The notes: a model not told the origin generated them from the letters alone. DNA of 39,663 nucleotides from Hafnia alvei (GCF_900095695.1 NZ_FMIQ01000030.1:1-39663); one strand, 5' to 3'; shown: positions 28,124 to 39,386, numbered from the stretch's first letter. Numbers and translations: made by a program.

Positions 28124-29158
28124 ATGTCGAATCAGAACGAAATGCTCGTTGAAAACGAGTTAGATATTCGCGGATTATGCCGCACCCTTTGGCAGGGCAA
28201 GACGTGGATTATTGGTATGGCCGCGGCCTTTGCTATCGTAGCAATACTGGTTTCGTTCCTGATGAAGCAAGAGTGGAGCGCAACCGCGATTACCGATCGA
28301 CCGACGGTAAACATGCTGGGTGGCTATTACTCTCAGCAGCAGTTTTTGCGTAATCTCGATCAGCGAATTGGTGCTAGTGCCGCGCAAGAGCCGACTATTG
28401 CAGATGAAGCCTACAATGAATTCATCATGCAACTTGCAGCATACGATACACGTCGTGATTTCTGGCTCCAGACTAAGTATTACCAAGAGCGTAAAGAGGG
28501 TGATGCCAAAGCTGATGCCGCGCTACTGGATGAACTGGTCAATAACATCATTTTCCAACCACGTGATGATGCGAAGAAAACCAATGACAGCGTTAAGTTA
28601 ATTGCTGAAACCGCAGCCGATGCCAATCAACTGCTGCGTCAGTACGTTGCTTTTGCCAGCCAGCAAGCGGCTGGCCACTTGAATGAAGAGATTCAAGGCG
28701 CGTGGGCCGCTCGTACTATTTCACTCAAAGCTCAGGTTAAACGTCAGGAAGAAGTCGCTTCTGCAATTTACCAACGCGAAGTGAAAGGGCTGGAACAAGG
28801 CTTGAAAATTGCTCAACAGCAAGGGATCAGCAGTTCACGCACCGATACTCCTGCAGAGCAGCTTCCAGCGGCAGATTTGTTCATGCTGGGGCGTCCAATG
28901 TTGCAGGCTCGATTAGAAGCATTACAGGCCTCAGGGCCAAGCTATGATCTCGACTATGATCAAAATCGTGCCATGCTAAACACCTTAAACGTCGGTCCAA
29001 CGCTGGATGGAAAATTCCAAACCTATCGCTATCTGCGTACTCCAGAAGAGCCTGTTAAACGCGATAGCCCTCGCCGTGGGTTTATGTTGGTGATGTGGGG
29101 AGCGATTGGCGCTTTAATTGGCGCAGGTGTTGCCTTGGTAAGGCGAACCCGTCCGTAA
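28124..29158 (+). CDS. wzzE: ECA chain-length regulator WzzE
   Basis: Polysaccharide co-polymerase class 1 that sets ECA chain length with WzyE. It has two membrane segments (about 29-50 and near the C-terminus, FMLVMWGAIGALIGAGVAL) flanking a periplasmic helical domain. Motifs ENELDIRGL, TDRPTVNMLGGYYSQQQFLRNLD and RTPEEPVKRDSPRR closely match E. coli (348 residues). The start is uncertain: ATG 28124 gives 344 residues; GTG 28106 or ATG 28109 would add 5-6 residues, without a good ribosome site. Confidence 0.93.
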   Translation: MSNQNEMLVENELDIRGLCRTLWQGKTWIIGMAAAFAIVAILVSFLMKQEWSATAITDRPTVNMLGGYYSQQQFLRNLDQRIGASAAQEPTIADEAYNEFIMQLAAYDTRRDFWLQTKYYQERKEGDAKADAALLDELVNNIIFQPRDDAKKTNDSVKLIAETAADANQLLRQYVAFASQQAAGHLNEEIQGAWAARTISLKAQVKRQEEVASAIYQREVKGLEQGLKIAQQQGISSSRTDTPAEQLPAADLFMLGRPMLQARLEALQASGPSYDLDYDQNRAMLNTLNVGPTLDGKFQTYRYLRTPEEPVKRDSPRRGFMLVMWGAIGALIGAGVALVRRTRP

Positions 29159-29178
29159 GTTATCTGAATTCATCCTAT

Positions 29179-29198
29179 TGGGCACCGAAAGGTGCCCA
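29179..29198 (+). other. GAAA-tetraloop hairpin between wzzE and wecB
   Basis: Perfect 8-bp stem TGGGCACC / GGTGCCCA closed by a GAAA tetraloop, in the longest gap inside the ECA block (85 nt). No T run follows, so it is not a simple terminator; it may stabilise or process the mRNA. Confidence 0.5.
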
Positions 29199-29243
29199 AA
29201 CTACGGCTAATGGTCGTAATTTACTGATAAAAAGAGATCTACA

Positions 29244-30374
29244 GTGAAAGTATTGACTGTATTTGGAACCCGTCCTGAAGCCATTAAAATGGCACCACTG
29301 GTTCATGCTTTGGCAAAGGATAATGCCTTTGAAGCGAAAGTGTGCGTAACTGCTCAGCATCGTGAGATGCTGGATCAAGTATTACATCTATTTAGTATCG
29401 TGCCTGATTATGACCTCAATATTATGAAGCCAGGTCAGGGGTTAAGTGAAATAACCTGTCGTATTCTTGAAGGTTTGAAGCCGGTATTAGAAGAATTTAA
29501 GCCTGACATCGTATTAGTGCATGGTGATACGACGACGACGATGGCTGCAAGCCTGGCCGCCTTTTACCAGCGTATCCCCGTTGGTCACGTTGAGGCGGGC
29601 TTGCGCACCGGAAATCTCTATTCACCGTGGCCGGAAGAGGCTAACCGTACGCTGACAGGTCATATGGCCATGTTCCACTTTGCGCCAACGGAAACCTCCA
29701 AACAGAACCTGATTAGAGAAGCTATCTCCGATAAAAATATCTTTGTAACGGGTAATACCGTTATTGATGCTTTGATTTGGGTACGCGACCGTGTGTTCAG
29801 CGATGATGAGCTTAGAGAAAGCCTCGACCAGCGTTATCCTTTCTTGGATAAAAACAAGAAGATGATTCTTGTTACCGGGCATCGTCGAGAAAGCTTTGGT
29901 GGCGGTTTTGAACGTATTTGCAGTGCATTAGCCGAGATCGCTCGCTCGCATCCTGATGTGCAAGTTGTTTATCCAGTGCACTTAAACCCGAACGTAAGCG
30001 AGCCCGTTAATCGTATTCTACGTGGGATTGATAACGTGATTCTTATCGATCCCCAAGACTATTTGCCTTTTGTCTACCTCATGAATCACGCCTATATGAT
30101 CCTGACAGACTCTGGTGGTATTCAGGAAGAGGCACCATCACTGGGTAAACCCGTGTTGGTGATGCGAGATACGACCGAACGTCCAGAAGCTGTGGACGCA
30201 GGTACTGTGCGCCTCGTCGGGACAGATACCCAAGATATATTAGAACAAGTAAGCCGGCTTCTCACGGATGATGAGGAATATCATGCGATGAGCCGTGCAC
30301 ATAACCCGTATGGCGATGGACACGCCTGTCAGCGCATCCTTGAAGCCCTAAAAAATCATCAGGTGACGTTATGA
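29244..30374 (+). CDS. wecB: UDP-N-acetylglucosamine 2-epimerase (non-hydrolysing)
   Basis: Converts UDP-GlcNAc to UDP-ManNAc for ECA. It has 376 residues, identical in length to E. coli WecB. GT-B fold with [67 protein letters not shown] and [20 protein letters not shown]. The next step is taken by WecC, whose start overlaps the wecB stop by 4 nt. Confidence 0.97.
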   Translation: MKVLTVFGTRPEAIKMAPLVHALAKDNAFEAKVCVTAQHREMLDQVLHLFSIVPDYDLNIMKPGQGLSEITCRILEGLKPVLEEFKPDIVLVHGDTTTTMAASLAAFYQRIPVGHVEAGLRTGNLYSPWPEEANRTLTGHMAMFHFAPTETSKQNLIREAISDKNIFVTGNTVIDALIWVRDRVFSDDELRESLDQRYPFLDKNKKMILVTGHRRESFGGGFERICSALAEIARSHPDVQVVYPVHLNPNVSEPVNRILRGIDNVILIDPQDYLPFVYLMNHAYMILTDSGGIQEEAPSLGKPVLVMRDTTERPEAVDAGTVRLVGTDTQDILEQVSRLLTDDEEYHAMSRAHNPYGDGHACQRILEALKNHQVTL

Positions 30375-31633
30375 GTTTTGAAACTATCTCTGTTATTGGC
30401 TTGGGATACATTGGTTTACCAACAGCCGCCGCATTTTCCTCACGTCAGAAGAAAGTGATTGGCGTAGATGTGAACCAGCACGCCGTCGATACTATTAATC
30501 GCGGTGCTATCCACATTGTGGAGCCGGACTTGGACAAGGTCGTTAAACAGGCCGTTGAGGGTGGCTTCCTACGTGCGGTAACCAAACCCGAAGCTGCCGA
30601 TGCTTTCCTGATCGCGGTACCTACGCCATTTAAAGGCGATCATGAACCCGATATGGTTTATGTGGAGTCTGCGGCAAAATCTATTGCACCGGTGTTGAAA
30701 AAAGGCGACTTGGTTATCCTTGAGTCTACTTCACCCGTCGGTGCCACTGAGCAAATGGTTGCTTGGCTGGCTGAGTCTCGCCCAGATTTAACCTTCCCAC
30801 ATCAAGCTGGGGAAGCGGCAGATGTAAATATCGCCTACTGTCCTGAGCGTGTATTGCCGGGAAAAGTGATGGTTGAGCTTATCCAAAATGACCGTGTGAT
30901 TGGTGGAATGACGCCAAAATGTTCCGCGCGGGCCAGCGAGCTTTATAAGATATTCCTCGAAGGTGAATGCGTAGTAACGAACTCACGCACCGCTGAAATG
31001 TGCAAGTTAACGGAAAATAGCTTCCGTGATGTGAATATTGCCTTCGCTAATGAGCTGTCGTTGATTTGTGATACTCAGGGTATCAATGTTTGGGATTTAA
31101 TTGCCCTTGCCAACCGTCATCCTCGCGTCAATATTTTGCAGCCAGGCCCAGGCGTTGGTGGACACTGCATCGCAGTTGACCCTTGGTTTATTGTTTCTCA
31201 GAATCCACAACAGGCACGTTTAATTCATACCGCACGTTTGGTTAATGACGGTAAACCTCTGTGGGTGGTTGACCGCGTTAAGGCTACCGTTGCTGATTGC
31301 TTAGCTCAAACTGGCAAACGTGCCGCTGAAGTCAAAATTGCCTGCTTTGGATTGGCCTTTAAGCCTGACATTGACGATTTACGCGAAAGCCCTGCGATGG
31401 AAATTGCACATATGATTTCCGAATGGCACGTGGGTAAAACGCTGGTTGTTGAGCCAAATATTGAGCAGTTGCCGAAGAAACTGATTGGTCATGCCGAGCT
31501 GGCTGCTATTGATGATGCTCTGCGTGACGCGGATGTCATCGTGATGTTGGTCGATCACAAACAGTTTAAAGCCATTCCTGCTGAGCAAGTTGCTCAGGAC
31601 TACATCGTTGACACCAAAGGGGTATGGAAGTGA
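30371..31633 (+). CDS. wecC: UDP-N-acetyl-D-mannosamine dehydrogenase
   Basis: NAD-dependent four-electron oxidation of UDP-ManNAc to UDP-ManNAcA, the second ECA sugar donor. It has 420 residues, UDP-glucose/GDP-mannose dehydrogenase family. The N-terminal Rossmann motif is [15 protein letters not shown]; the catalytic cysteine is in [15 protein letters not shown]; the C-terminal domain has [18 protein letters not shown]. It overlaps wecB by ATGA and rffG by GTGA. Confidence 0.97.
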   Translation: MSFETISVIGLGYIGLPTAAAFSSRQKKVIGVDVNQHAVDTINRGAIHIVEPDLDKVVKQAVEGGFLRAVTKPEAADAFLIAVPTPFKGDHEPDMVYVESAAKSIAPVLKKGDLVILESTSPVGATEQMVAWLAESRPDLTFPHQAGEAADVNIAYCPERVLPGKVMVELIQNDRVIGGMTPKCSARASELYKIFLEGECVVTNSRTAEMCKLTENSFRDVNIAFANELSLICDTQGINVWDLIALANRHPRVNILQPGPGVGGHCIAVDPWFIVSQNPQQARLIHTARLVNDGKPLWVVDRVKATVADCLAQTGKRAAEVKIACFGLAFKPDIDDLRESPAMEIAHMISEWHVGKTLVVEPNIEQLPKKLIGHAELAAIDDALRDADVIVMLVDHKQFKAIPAEQVAQDYIVDTKGVWK

Positions 31634-32694
31634 AGCGCATTCTTGTAACCGGCGGCGCTGGATTCATTGGTTCCGCCGTTGTACGACATATTATTGCAGA
31701 CACAAATAACAGTGTCGTGGTGGTTGATAAGCTGACCTATGCCGGCAATTTGGAATCGCTCACGCCTGTAGCTGATAACAAGCGCTATGCGTTTGAACAG
31801 GTTGATATTTGTAACCGCAGCGAATTGGATCGCGTTTTTGCGCAGTATCAGCCCGACTATGTCATGCATCTGGCCGCTGAAAGCCACGTCGATCGTTCTA
31901 TTGACGGCCCTGCCGATTTTATCGAAACCAACATCGTCGGCACTTATACGATGTTAGAAGCCGCTCGTCAGTACTGGAATGGGCTTGATGCATCGCGTAA
32001 AGAAGCATTTCGTTTCCACCATATTTCAACCGACGAAGTATATGGCGATCTGCATGGCACCGATGATTTCTTCACTGAAACCACGCCATATGCACCAAGT
32101 AGCCCATATTCGGCTTCCAAGGCATCCAGCGATCACTTGGTACGCGCTTGGTTACGGACCTATGGTTTCCCGACTATCGTGACCAACTGCTCGAACAACT
32201 ATGGTCCGTATCATTTCCCTGAGAAGCTAATTCCATTGATTATCCTCAACGCATTAGCGGGCAAGCCATTACCCGTTTATGGCAATGGAGCCCAGATCCG
32301 TGATTGGCTTTATGTTGAAGATCATGCACGTGCGTTGTATCGGGTGGTTACCGAAGGTGCGATTGGCGAAACATATAACATCGGTGGTCATAACGAACGT
32401 AAAAATATCGACGTTGTGAAAACCGTTTGTACTCTTCTGGAGGAGCTTGTTCCTAATAAACCAGAAGGCGTTGAGCACTATGCTGATTTAATTACCTATG
32501 TGACCGATCGCCCTGGGCACGATATGCGCTATGCCATTGATGCAGCCAAAATTGAGCGTGAGCTTGGTTGGCGACCTCAAGAAACCTTTGAAAGCGGCAT
32601 TCGCAAAACGGTTCAATGGTATCTGGCCAATGAGTCGTGGTGGAAGCGCGTGCAGGATGGCTCTTACGCCGGTGAGCGCTTGGGTCTGCAATAA
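31630..32694 (+). CDS. rffG: dTDP-glucose 4,6-dehydratase (ECA)
   Basis: Extended SDR enzyme making dTDP-4-keto-6-deoxyglucose for the Fuc4NAc branch. It shows [18 protein letters not shown], the [10 protein letters not shown] motif, [14 protein letters not shown] (YxxxK) and [13 protein letters not shown]. The start was set at GTG 31630 because it overlaps the wecC stop (GTGA), has GGGG 7 nt upstream and gives MKRILV, matching E. coli MRKILI; 354 residues (E. coli 355). ATG 31624 is an alternative two codons upstream, but the GGGG would then lie only one nt away. In E. coli rffH follows; here it does not. Confidence 0.95.
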   Translation: MKRILVTGGAGFIGSAVVRHIIADTNNSVVVVDKLTYAGNLESLTPVADNKRYAFEQVDICNRSELDRVFAQYQPDYVMHLAAESHVDRSIDGPADFIETNIVGTYTMLEAARQYWNGLDASRKEAFRFHHISTDEVYGDLHGTDDFFTETTPYAPSSPYSASKASSDHLVRAWLRTYGFPTIVTNCSNNYGPYHFPEKLIPLIILNALAGKPLPVYGNGAQIRDWLYVEDHARALYRVVTEGAIGETYNIGGHNERKNIDVVKTVCTLLEELVPNKPEGVEHYADLITYVTDRPGHDMRYAIDAAKIERELGWRPQETFESGIRKTVQWYLANESWWKRVQDGSYAGERLGLQ

Positions 32695-32741
32695 TTTTTT
32701 CTTAAGAAAATTGAAAGGCAAATACTTAATGGGTCGATTGC

Positions 32742-33467
32742 ATGTGCATCCACGCTAGTATTGAACCCTTGGCGTGGGAGAGTGAATATTTTCATCTCCG
32801 TACCGCCAAGTTAGCTTTTTCTACGGCGGCTCCATTATTAACAACGGCTGATTTTCAGCCGTTTGATATTGTGCAGGCCAAAATTCCCGCCAACCAAGTT
32901 GCGTTGGCGGATGACTTAGCGAACCTAGGTTTTCGTTTGGTTGAGGGAGAGATTGATCTTTCTCTTTCGATAAAAGAAGACCAACTTGGCACGGAACCTG
33001 CTAATTCACAGACGATGGCTGTTTCTAGCCGCATTGCCTCGGCTGAGGACATACCTTGGCTACGAACTCAGGCCGCTCAGGCTTTCGCGCTCAGCCGCTT
33101 CCGCGCGCCTTGGTATCAAACAGGCGACAGCGCGCGTTTTTACGCCGAGTGGGTGGAAAAAGCCGTGCTGGGCACCTTTGACCACCAATGTCTGTTAGTT
33201 CTGAATGCACAGATGAAACCCGCAGGTTTTGTCACCTTGCGAGCTCTTGATAATGGTGAGGCCAGAATTGGTCTACTGGCGGTTGCGCCAGAGTCTACCG
33301 GTCTGGGCGTCGGCAAGCAGTTAATGCTATTGGCACAAAATTGGTGTCGGGATAAAAGCCTATCGCGCCTGCATGTCGCAACGCAAATTGGCAATATTCC
33401 GGCTTTACGGCTTTATACCCGCAGCGGTGCCGTGATTGAAAGCACGGCCTACTGGCTATACAGGTGA
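32742..33467 (+). CDS. wecD: dTDP-fucosamine acetyltransferase
   Basis: GNAT-family acetyltransferase (RffC/WecD) that N-acetylates dTDP-4-amino-4,6-dideoxygalactose with acetyl-CoA to give dTDP-Fuc4NAc. It has 241 residues (E. coli 224). Matches to E. coli include ASIEPL near the start, SRFRAPWY, GTFDHQCL, the acetyl-CoA region ARIGLLAVAPESTGLGVGKQL and VESTAYWLYR-like C-terminus (IESTAYWLYR). ATG 32742 aligns with the homologue start; only a GGG 8 nt upstream serves as ribosome site. A nine-codon ORF in another frame (32730) overlaps this start. Confidence 0.92.
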   Translation: MCIHASIEPLAWESEYFHLRTAKLAFSTAAPLLTTADFQPFDIVQAKIPANQVALADDLANLGFRLVEGEIDLSLSIKEDQLGTEPANSQTMAVSSRIASAEDIPWLRTQAAQAFALSRFRAPWYQTGDSARFYAEWVEKAVLGTFDHQCLLVLNAQMKPAGFVTLRALDNGEARIGLLAVAPESTGLGVGKQLMLLAQNWCRDKSLSRLHVATQIGNIPALRLYTRSGAVIESTAYWLYR

Positions 33468-33471
33468 ACAC

Positions 33472-34602
33472 ATGATTCCATTTAATGCTCCTCCAGTGGT
33501 AGGGACCGAACTTGAGTATATGCAGGCTGCGATGAGCAGCGGCAAGCTGTGCGGTGACGGTGGTTTTACCCGTCGTTGCCAGCAGTGGATGGAACAACGC
33601 TTTGGCAGCGCTAAAGTGTTGCTGACGCCTTCGTGCACTGCCTCTTTGGAAATGGCTGCGCTACTGCTGGATATTCAGCCTGGCGACGAAGTCATCATGC
33701 CGAGTTTTACCTTTGTTTCCACGGCTAATGCGTTTGTGCTGCGTGGCGCGAAGGTCGTATTTGTCGATCTGCGTCCAGATACGATGAATATCGATGAAAG
33801 CAAAATTGAAGCTGCTATCACGGATAAAACTCGCGCGATTGTGCCGGTTCACTACGCGGGCGTGGCCTGTGAAATGGACACCATTATGGCGTTGGCAAAA
33901 AAATATAGCCTGTTTGTGGTGGAAGATGCCGCTCAGGGCGTGATGTCGACTTACAAGGGCAAAGCGTTGGGCTCCATTGGCCATATTGGTTGCTTTAGCT
34001 TCCATGAGACCAAAAATTACACCGCCGGTGGTGAAGGCGGCGCAACGCTGATTAATGATCCGGCGCTGATTGAGCGTGCGGAGATTATTCGTGAAAAAGG
34101 CACCAATCGTAGCCAGTTCTTCCGTGGCCTCGTCGATAAATATACCTGGCGTGATATTGGCTCTAGCTATTTGATGTCTGACCTTCAGGCCGCTTATTTA
34201 TGGGCTCAGTTGGAAGCCGCTGAGAAGATCAATCAGCGCCGTTTGCAGCTTTGGCAGAATTATTATGATGCGTTTTTACCGTTAGCTAAAAAGGGCAAAG
34301 TTGAGCTGCCATCCGTACCTGATGATTGCCAGCAAAATGCGCACATGTTCTACCTTAAACTGAATGATATTGAGCAGCGCTCGGCGTTTATCAGCTATCT
34401 GAAAGAAGCCGAAATTATGTCGGTATTCCACTATATTCCGCTGCATGAATGCCCGGCAGGTGAGCGTTTTGGTCATTTTGCTGGTGAGAATAACTTCACT
34501 ACCAAAGAGAGCGAGCGTTTAGCCCGTCTGCCGCTGTTCTATAATATGTCTGACGTTAACCAACGTACGGTAATCAATACGATCCTGAGTTTCTTCGGCT
34601 GA
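33472..34602 (+). CDS. wecE: dTDP-4-amino-4,6-dideoxygalactose transaminase
   Basis: PLP aminotransferase (DegT/DnrJ/EryC1 family, RffA) adding the 4-amino group from glutamate to dTDP-4-keto-6-deoxyglucose. It has 376 residues as in E. coli. K181 (SFHETKNYTAGGEGG) is the PLP lysine; VEDAAQGVMSTYKG and LSxx-type substrate loops are conserved. ATG 33472 follows AGGTG and lies 4 nt after the wecD stop. Its stop shares one nt with the wzxE start (TGATG). Confidence 0.97.
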   Translation: MIPFNAPPVVGTELEYMQAAMSSGKLCGDGGFTRRCQQWMEQRFGSAKVLLTPSCTASLEMAALLLDIQPGDEVIMPSFTFVSTANAFVLRGAKVVFVDLRPDTMNIDESKIEAAITDKTRAIVPVHYAGVACEMDTIMALAKKYSLFVVEDAAQGVMSTYKGKALGSIGHIGCFSFHETKNYTAGGEGGATLINDPALIERAEIIREKGTNRSQFFRGLVDKYTWRDIGSSYLMSDLQAAYLWAQLEAAEKINQRRLQLWQNYYDAFLPLAKKGKVELPSVPDDCQQNAHMFYLKLNDIEQRSAFISYLKEAEIMSVFHYIPLHECPAGERFGHFAGENNFTTKESERLARLPLFYNMSDVNQRTVINTILSFFG

Positions 34603-35852
34603 TGTCATTAGCAAAAGCATCTCTTTGGACGGCAGGCTCTACGCTGATAAAAATCGGGGTAGGGCTTTTGGTCGTAAAACTTCTAGCGGTCTCTTTTGGT
34701 CCGAGTGGCGTGGGGCAGGCCGGAAACTTTCGCCAGATGGTTACCGTTTTGGGTGTGTTATCTGGTGCGGGTATTTTTAACGGTATTACCAAATACGTCG
34801 CTGAATACCATCAGCAGCCGGATCGTTTAAAAGCGGTCGTTGGCACCTCATCTAGCATGATTTTAGGGTTCTCGACCCTGCTGGCGATAGTATTCCTGAT
34901 AGCCGCTGAACCTATAAGTGTAGGGTTATTCGGGCACGCAGACTATCAACCAATAGTTCGCGCCGTGGCGTTTATCCAGATGGGGATTGCCTACGCCAAC
35001 TTCTTTATGGCGGTACTAAAAGGCTTCCGTGACGCACGTGGCAACGCGCTATCGATTATCGGCGGTAGTTTGCTGGGCGTGGTGGCGTACTATCTCTGCT
35101 ATGCGTTTGGTGGCTATCCTGGCGCATTAGCTGGGTTGGCGCTAGTTCCGGCCATTGTGGTGATCCCTGCGGCATTCATGCTGTTTAAACGCCAACATAT
35201 ACCGCTAAGTTATTTTCGTCTCGGTTGGGATAAAGCCATTGCGAGTCACCTAGGCAAATTCACCATCATGGCGCTCATCACGTCGGTGACGCTGCCGGTG
35301 GCCTATGTGATGATGCGAAATCTGCTGGCTCAGCACTATAGCTGGGATGAAGTGGGGATTTGGCAGGGCGTTAGCAGTATTTCAGATGCCTACCTGCAGT
35401 TTATCACGGCATCCTTTAGTGTTTATCTATTGCCTACGCTATCGCGTTTGGTGAGTAAGCATGAAATCAGCCGTGAAATTACGCGCTCGCTCATGTTTGT
35501 ATTACCGGCTGTGGCCGTGGCGAGTTTTACCGTATGGTTGCTGCGCGATTTCGCCATTTGGTTGCTGTTCTCCAATAAATTTACGGCAATGCGCGATCTC
35601 TTTGCTTGGCAATTGGTCGGCGATGTACTGAAAGTCGGATCTTATGTTTTTGGCTATCTGGTGATTGCCAAAGCATCGCTGCGTTTTTATGTCATGACCG
35701 AAGTTAGCCAGTTCATCTTGCTAACCGGGTTCTCTCATTGGCTGATCCCGCAGCATGGCGCTCTTGGGGCAGCTCAGGCATATATGGCGACTTACATCGT
35801 CTATTTCCTGCTCTGCACATCTGTATTCTTGATTTATCGTAGACGGGCATGA
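34602..35852 (+). CDS. wzxE: ECA lipid III flippase
   Basis: MOP-superfamily flippase that moves undecaprenyl-PP-linked ECA trisaccharide across the inner membrane. It has 416 residues and about 12 membrane segments. Long identical blocks with E. coli include [19 protein letters not shown]-like core, [20 protein letters not shown] and [13 protein letters not shown]. It overlaps wecE by 1 nt and wecF by 4 nt. Confidence 0.96.
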   Translation: MSLAKASLWTAGSTLIKIGVGLLVVKLLAVSFGPSGVGQAGNFRQMVTVLGVLSGAGIFNGITKYVAEYHQQPDRLKAVVGTSSSMILGFSTLLAIVFLIAAEPISVGLFGHADYQPIVRAVAFIQMGIAYANFFMAVLKGFRDARGNALSIIGGSLLGVVAYYLCYAFGGYPGALAGLALVPAIVVIPAAFMLFKRQHIPLSYFRLGWDKAIASHLGKFTIMALITSVTLPVAYVMMRNLLAQHYSWDEVGIWQGVSSISDAYLQFITASFSVYLLPTLSRLVSKHEISREITRSLMFVLPAVAVASFTVWLLRDFAIWLLFSNKFTAMRDLFAWQLVGDVLKVGSYVFGYLVIAKASLRFYVMTEVSQFILLTGFSHWLIPQHGALGAAQAYMATYIVYFLLCTSVFLIYRRRA

Positions 35853-36934
35853 CGACACTGATTCACGTTCTGGGATCGGATATCCCACACCATAACCTTA
35901 CCGTGCTGCGCTTCTTTAACGATGTGCTGAGTGAGCGCGTACCTGTAGAACAGTCGCAGCGTTTTATGGTTGCCGCGCGCGACGCTTCAGCTTTTAGCGC
36001 GTTTGATAAACTCGACGTTGCCGTTTGGCCCGATAAAAAAAGCTTAGCTGAAGCGGTCATTAAGCGAGCTCAAGCCGATCGTTCTGTACGCTTCTTCATG
36101 CACGGCCAATTTAATCCCACGCTGTGGATTGCGATACTGACGGGGAAAATCAAATCCTCGCAGGTAGCTTGGCATGTTTGGGGCGCAGACCTGTACGAGG
36201 ATGCAACCAGCTGGAAATTCCGTCTTTTCTATCTGCTACGCCGAGTGGCTCAGGGGAGAATTGGACACGTATTTGCTACGCGTGGTGATCTAATCCATTA
36301 CCAGCAGCGTCACCCTCGCGTACCCGCTTCTTTGCTCTATTTCCCTACGCGCATGGATCCGGCGCTGACGCTGGAAAATCCACAAAAAGCACCGGATGGC
36401 CCGCTGACTATTTTAGTTGGGAATTCGGGCGATCGAACTAATCGTCATATTGAAGCGTTGAAATCCATCAAAGAGCAGTTCGGTGGCCACAATCGCATCA
36501 TTATCCCGCTGGGCTATCCGGCGAATAATGAGGCTTATATTGCTCAAGTGAGAGAAGCGGCTGAGCGTTTATTTCCTGTGGAGAATGTACAGCTCCTGAC
36601 CGAACAGGTGGCTTTCGATGATTATCTCGATATTTTACGCCGCTGTGATTTGGGCTATTTCATTTTCAATCGCCAGCAGGGGATTGGGACTTTGTGCCTG
36701 TTGATTCAGTTTGGCGTGCCGTTTGTTTTGAGCCGCCAGAATCCATTCTGGCAGGATCTGGCTGAGCAGCATTTACCGGTACTGTTTTACGCTGATTCGC
36801 TAGACCCAAGCGTGGTGCGTGAAGCGCAGCGGCAGATGAACGGGGTCGATAAGGGCCAAATTGCGTTCTTTAATCCAAACTATATAGATGGTTGGCAGCA
36901 AGCATTAGCGATTGCTGCAGGGGAGCAAGTATGA
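35849..36934 (+). CDS. wecF: TDP-Fuc4NAc:lipid II Fuc4NAc transferase
   Basis: Glycosyltransferase (RffT, GT56) adding the third sugar, Fuc4NAc, to form ECA lipid III. It has 361 residues (E. coli 359), with [20 protein letters not shown] at the N-terminus, [27 protein letters not shown] and [18 protein letters not shown]. No membrane segment is seen; it acts at the cytoplasmic face. ATGA overlaps with both neighbours. Confidence 0.96.
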   Translation: MTTLIHVLGSDIPHHNLTVLRFFNDVLSERVPVEQSQRFMVAARDASAFSAFDKLDVAVWPDKKSLAEAVIKRAQADRSVRFFMHGQFNPTLWIAILTGKIKSSQVAWHVWGADLYEDATSWKFRLFYLLRRVAQGRIGHVFATRGDLIHYQQRHPRVPASLLYFPTRMDPALTLENPQKAPDGPLTILVGNSGDRTNRHIEALKSIKEQFGGHNRIIIPLGYPANNEAYIAQVREAAERLFPVENVQLLTEQVAFDDYLDILRRCDLGYFIFNRQQGIGTLCLLIQFGVPFVLSRQNPFWQDLAEQHLPVLFYADSLDPSVVREAQRQMNGVDKGQIAFFNPNYIDGWQQALAIAAGEQV

Positions 36935-38307
36935 CTCTGGCGCAATTAGGCGGGCTTTCGCTGGTCTACTTTTTCTCGGTCGTTTTCGTTTTATTTTTGA
37001 CCTATAAAGAGTTTCGTCGCGTACGTTTTAACTTCAATGTGTTCTTTTCATTGCTGTTTTTTCTGACGTTTTACTTTGGGTTTCCGCTGACTTGTATGCT
37101 GGTATTCCGGTTTGATGTGACGATTGTTCCCGTTGAATATCTGCTTTATGCCCAGCTTTCAGCAACGGCATTTTATGCCATTTATTATGTCACTTATAAA
37201 ACCCGTCTAAGACCGGTCCAGAAGGCTAACGTTGAACGTTCGATGTTCAGTGTTAACCGTGTCGAAGCGCATTTGACATGGATCCTGCTGGCATTGATTG
37301 CGATTGGCACCGTTGGCGTGTTCTTTATGAACAACGGCTTCTTGCTGTTTAAGCTGCATTCATATAGCCAGATCTTTTCAAGTGATGTGTCGGGCGTAGC
37401 GCTTAAACGTTTCTTCTACTTCTTCATTCCCGCCATGCTGGTGGTTTATTTTCTCAAGAAGGATCAGCGTGCGTGGCTGTTCTTTTTAGTGAGCACGGTA
37501 GCATTTGGTATTTTGACCTATGTGATCGTCGGGGGAACCCGCGCCAATATTATCATCGCCTTTGCGCTGTTCTTATTTATCGGCATTGTTCGCGGCTGGA
37601 TCACGCTGTGGATGCTAGTGGCTGCGGGGGTTTTAGGTATTGTCGGTATGTTCTGGCTTGCGCTTAAACGCTACGGGATGAATGTTAGCGGCGATGAGGC
37701 GTTTTATACGTTCTTATATCTCACGCGAGATACATTCTCGCCGTGGGAAAACTTAGGCTTATTGCTGCAGAATTACGACAAGATTGAATTCCAAGGACTG
37801 GCTCCGATCATCCGTGACTTCTATGTATTCATCCCAAGTTGGATGTGGCCGGGGCGCCCCGATCAAGTCTTCAATACAGCTAACTATTTTACTTGGGAAG
37901 TGCTGAACAATCACTCTGGTTTAGCTATTTCGCCAACGCTGATTGGTTCTTTGGTCGTGATGGGCGGCGTCGCATTTATCCCGTTGGGCGCAGTTGCAGT
38001 GGGGATGATTATTAAGTGGTTCGATTGGCTCTACGAAAAGGGCAAGCGAGAACCAAACCGCTACAAAGCAGCAGTGATGCAGGCATTTTGTTTTGGTGCG
38101 GTATTTAACATTATCGTGCTGGCGCGTGAGGGTGTGGACTCCTTTGTTTCACGTGTGGTGTTCTTCTGCCTGATCTTTGGACTGTGTTTACTGCTCGCAA
38201 AACTACTTTATTGGCTATTTGATAGTGCTGGGTTGATTCGACAACACGTACGCCGGAATCGAACATCACGGGCTGCGGCTCCGGTTGAAAAGGTATTACA
38301 AGGATAA
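36931..38307 (+). CDS. wzyE: ECA polymerase WzyE
   Basis: Polytopic membrane polymerase joining ECA repeat units in the periplasm. It has 458 residues (E. coli 450) and about 11 hydrophobic segments. Conserved blocks include [74 protein letters not shown] and [23 protein letters not shown] 36931 overlaps the wecF stop (ATGA). It ends in a basic cytoplasmic tail that varies from E. coli. Confidence 0.96.
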   Translation: MTLAQLGGLSLVYFFSVVFVLFLTYKEFRRVRFNFNVFFSLLFFLTFYFGFPLTCMLVFRFDVTIVPVEYLLYAQLSATAFYAIYYVTYKTRLRPVQKANVERSMFSVNRVEAHLTWILLALIAIGTVGVFFMNNGFLLFKLHSYSQIFSSDVSGVALKRFFYFFIPAMLVVYFLKKDQRAWLFFLVSTVAFGILTYVIVGGTRANIIIAFALFLFIGIVRGWITLWMLVAAGVLGIVGMFWLALKRYGMNVSGDEAFYTFLYLTRDTFSPWENLGLLLQNYDKIEFQGLAPIIRDFYVFIPSWMWPGRPDQVFNTANYFTWEVLNNHSGLAISPTLIGSLVVMGGVAFIPLGAVAVGMIIKWFDWLYEKGKREPNRYKAAVMQAFCFGAVFNIIVLAREGVDSFVSRVVFFCLIFGLCLLLAKLLYWLFDSAGLIRQHVRRNRTSRAAAPVEKVLQG

Positions 38308-39053
38308 TGAACATGCAGACGACAAACCCCATTCCTAAATATGACATCAGGGGTATTGAGCTTTGGGGCTTCCGTGATATGCCACACTTTCTTGAGCACC
38401 TATTTGACGATGGGGAACTCAAAACAGGCACCTTGGTTGCCATCAATGCTGAAAAGGTCATGACCGCTGAGGTAGATAAGCCTTTGCGTGAGCTGATTGG
38501 GGCCGCGGAGTATAAATATTGCGATGGCATCAGCATGGTTCGTGCGATACGCCGCAAATATCCAAACGCGAATTTAAGTCGCGTCGCGGGCGCCGACTTG
38601 TGGGAAGCCATGATGCAGCGTGCCGGAGAGCGAGGAACGCCGGTATTCTTGATTGGTGGTAAACCAGAAGTCTTGGCCGAAACTGAAGCTAAACTGCGCC
38701 AGCAATGGAACGTAAATATCGTGGGTAGCCAAGATGGCTACTTTAAGCCTGAAGAACGTGCCGCGCTGTTTGAGCGTATCCGGATGAGCGGCGCAAAGAT
38801 TGTGACCGTCGCCATGGGCTCGCCTAAACAAGAAATCCTGATGCGCGACTGCCGTAGCGTTTATCCTGATGCACTTTATATGGGGGTTGGCGGAACCTAT
38901 GACGTATTTACTGGGCATGTTAAGCGCGCGCCTAAAGTCTGGCGAGAGCTTGGCTTGGAGTGGCTTTATCGCCTGCTGTCGCAGCCTACACGTTGGCGTC
39001 GTCAGCTGAAACTGCTTAAGTTTTTAGGGTATTACTACGGCGGTCGTCTATAG
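38307..39053 (+). CDS. wecG: UDP-ManNAcA transferase
   Basis: GT26 (WecG/TagA/CpsF) glycosyltransferase adding ManNAcA to GlcNAc-PP-undecaprenol, forming ECA lipid II. It has 248 residues. Motifs are [61 protein letters not shown] and [19 protein letters not shown]. The start shares one nt with the wzyE stop (TAATG); the ATG two codons later (38313) has better spacing from AAGGA and is an alternative. Last gene of the ECA block. Confidence 0.96.
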   Translation: MNMQTTNPIPKYDIRGIELWGFRDMPHFLEHLFDDGELKTGTLVAINAEKVMTAEVDKPLRELIGAAEYKYCDGISMVRAIRRKYPNANLSRVAGADLWEAMMQRAGERGTPVFLIGGKPEVLAETEAKLRQQWNVNIVGSQDGYFKPEERAALFERIRMSGAKIVTVAMGSPKQEILMRDCRSVYPDALYMGVGGTYDVFTGHVKRAPKVWRELGLEWLYRLLSQPTRWRRQLKLLKFLGYYYGGRL

Positions 39054-39064
39054 CCCATAGGTTA

Positions 39065-39083
39065 AAGGGGCTTTTAGCCCCTT
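39065..39083 (+). terminator. ECA operon terminator
   Basis: Eight-bp stem AAGGGGCT / AGCCCCTT with TTT loop, 12 nt after the wecG stop. The tail ATTGTTG is only moderately T-rich. No gene follows until the tRNA cluster; E. coli has yifK in this gap. Confidence 0.75.
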
Positions 39084-39259
39084 ATTGTTGTCACTTTTAT
39101 CTATCATCGGTATGTTCGCTCACCGCTTGCTTCGTGGATGAAAATCCATCGATAGCTGATAAACACTGATGATTTGATAGAAGTCGTAGAGTAAAGCGTC
39201 GACTTTTGCGTCAGAATGCGCAAAGTCTAATCAAACGCAATATTTATGACAAAAAGCAC

Positions 39260-39288
39260 TAGACAGCATGGCACCAAGTCCGTAATAT
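39260..39288 (+). promoter_or_regulatory. Promoter of the tRNA cluster
   Basis: A -35 box TAGACA, 17-nt spacer and -10 box TAATAT, about 22 nt before tRNA-Arg. A GC-rich stretch (CCGTTCCCGC) follows the -10, as at stringently controlled stable-RNA promoters. Confidence 0.7.
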
Positions 39289-39309
39289 CCGTTCCCGCAA
39301 CGGCGCTAA

Positions 39310-39386
<77 letters not shown>

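Noticed and set aside
29179-29198. Terminator between wzzE and wecB
   Set aside because: The stem is followed by AACTACGG, not T; the ECA genes continue on the same strand.
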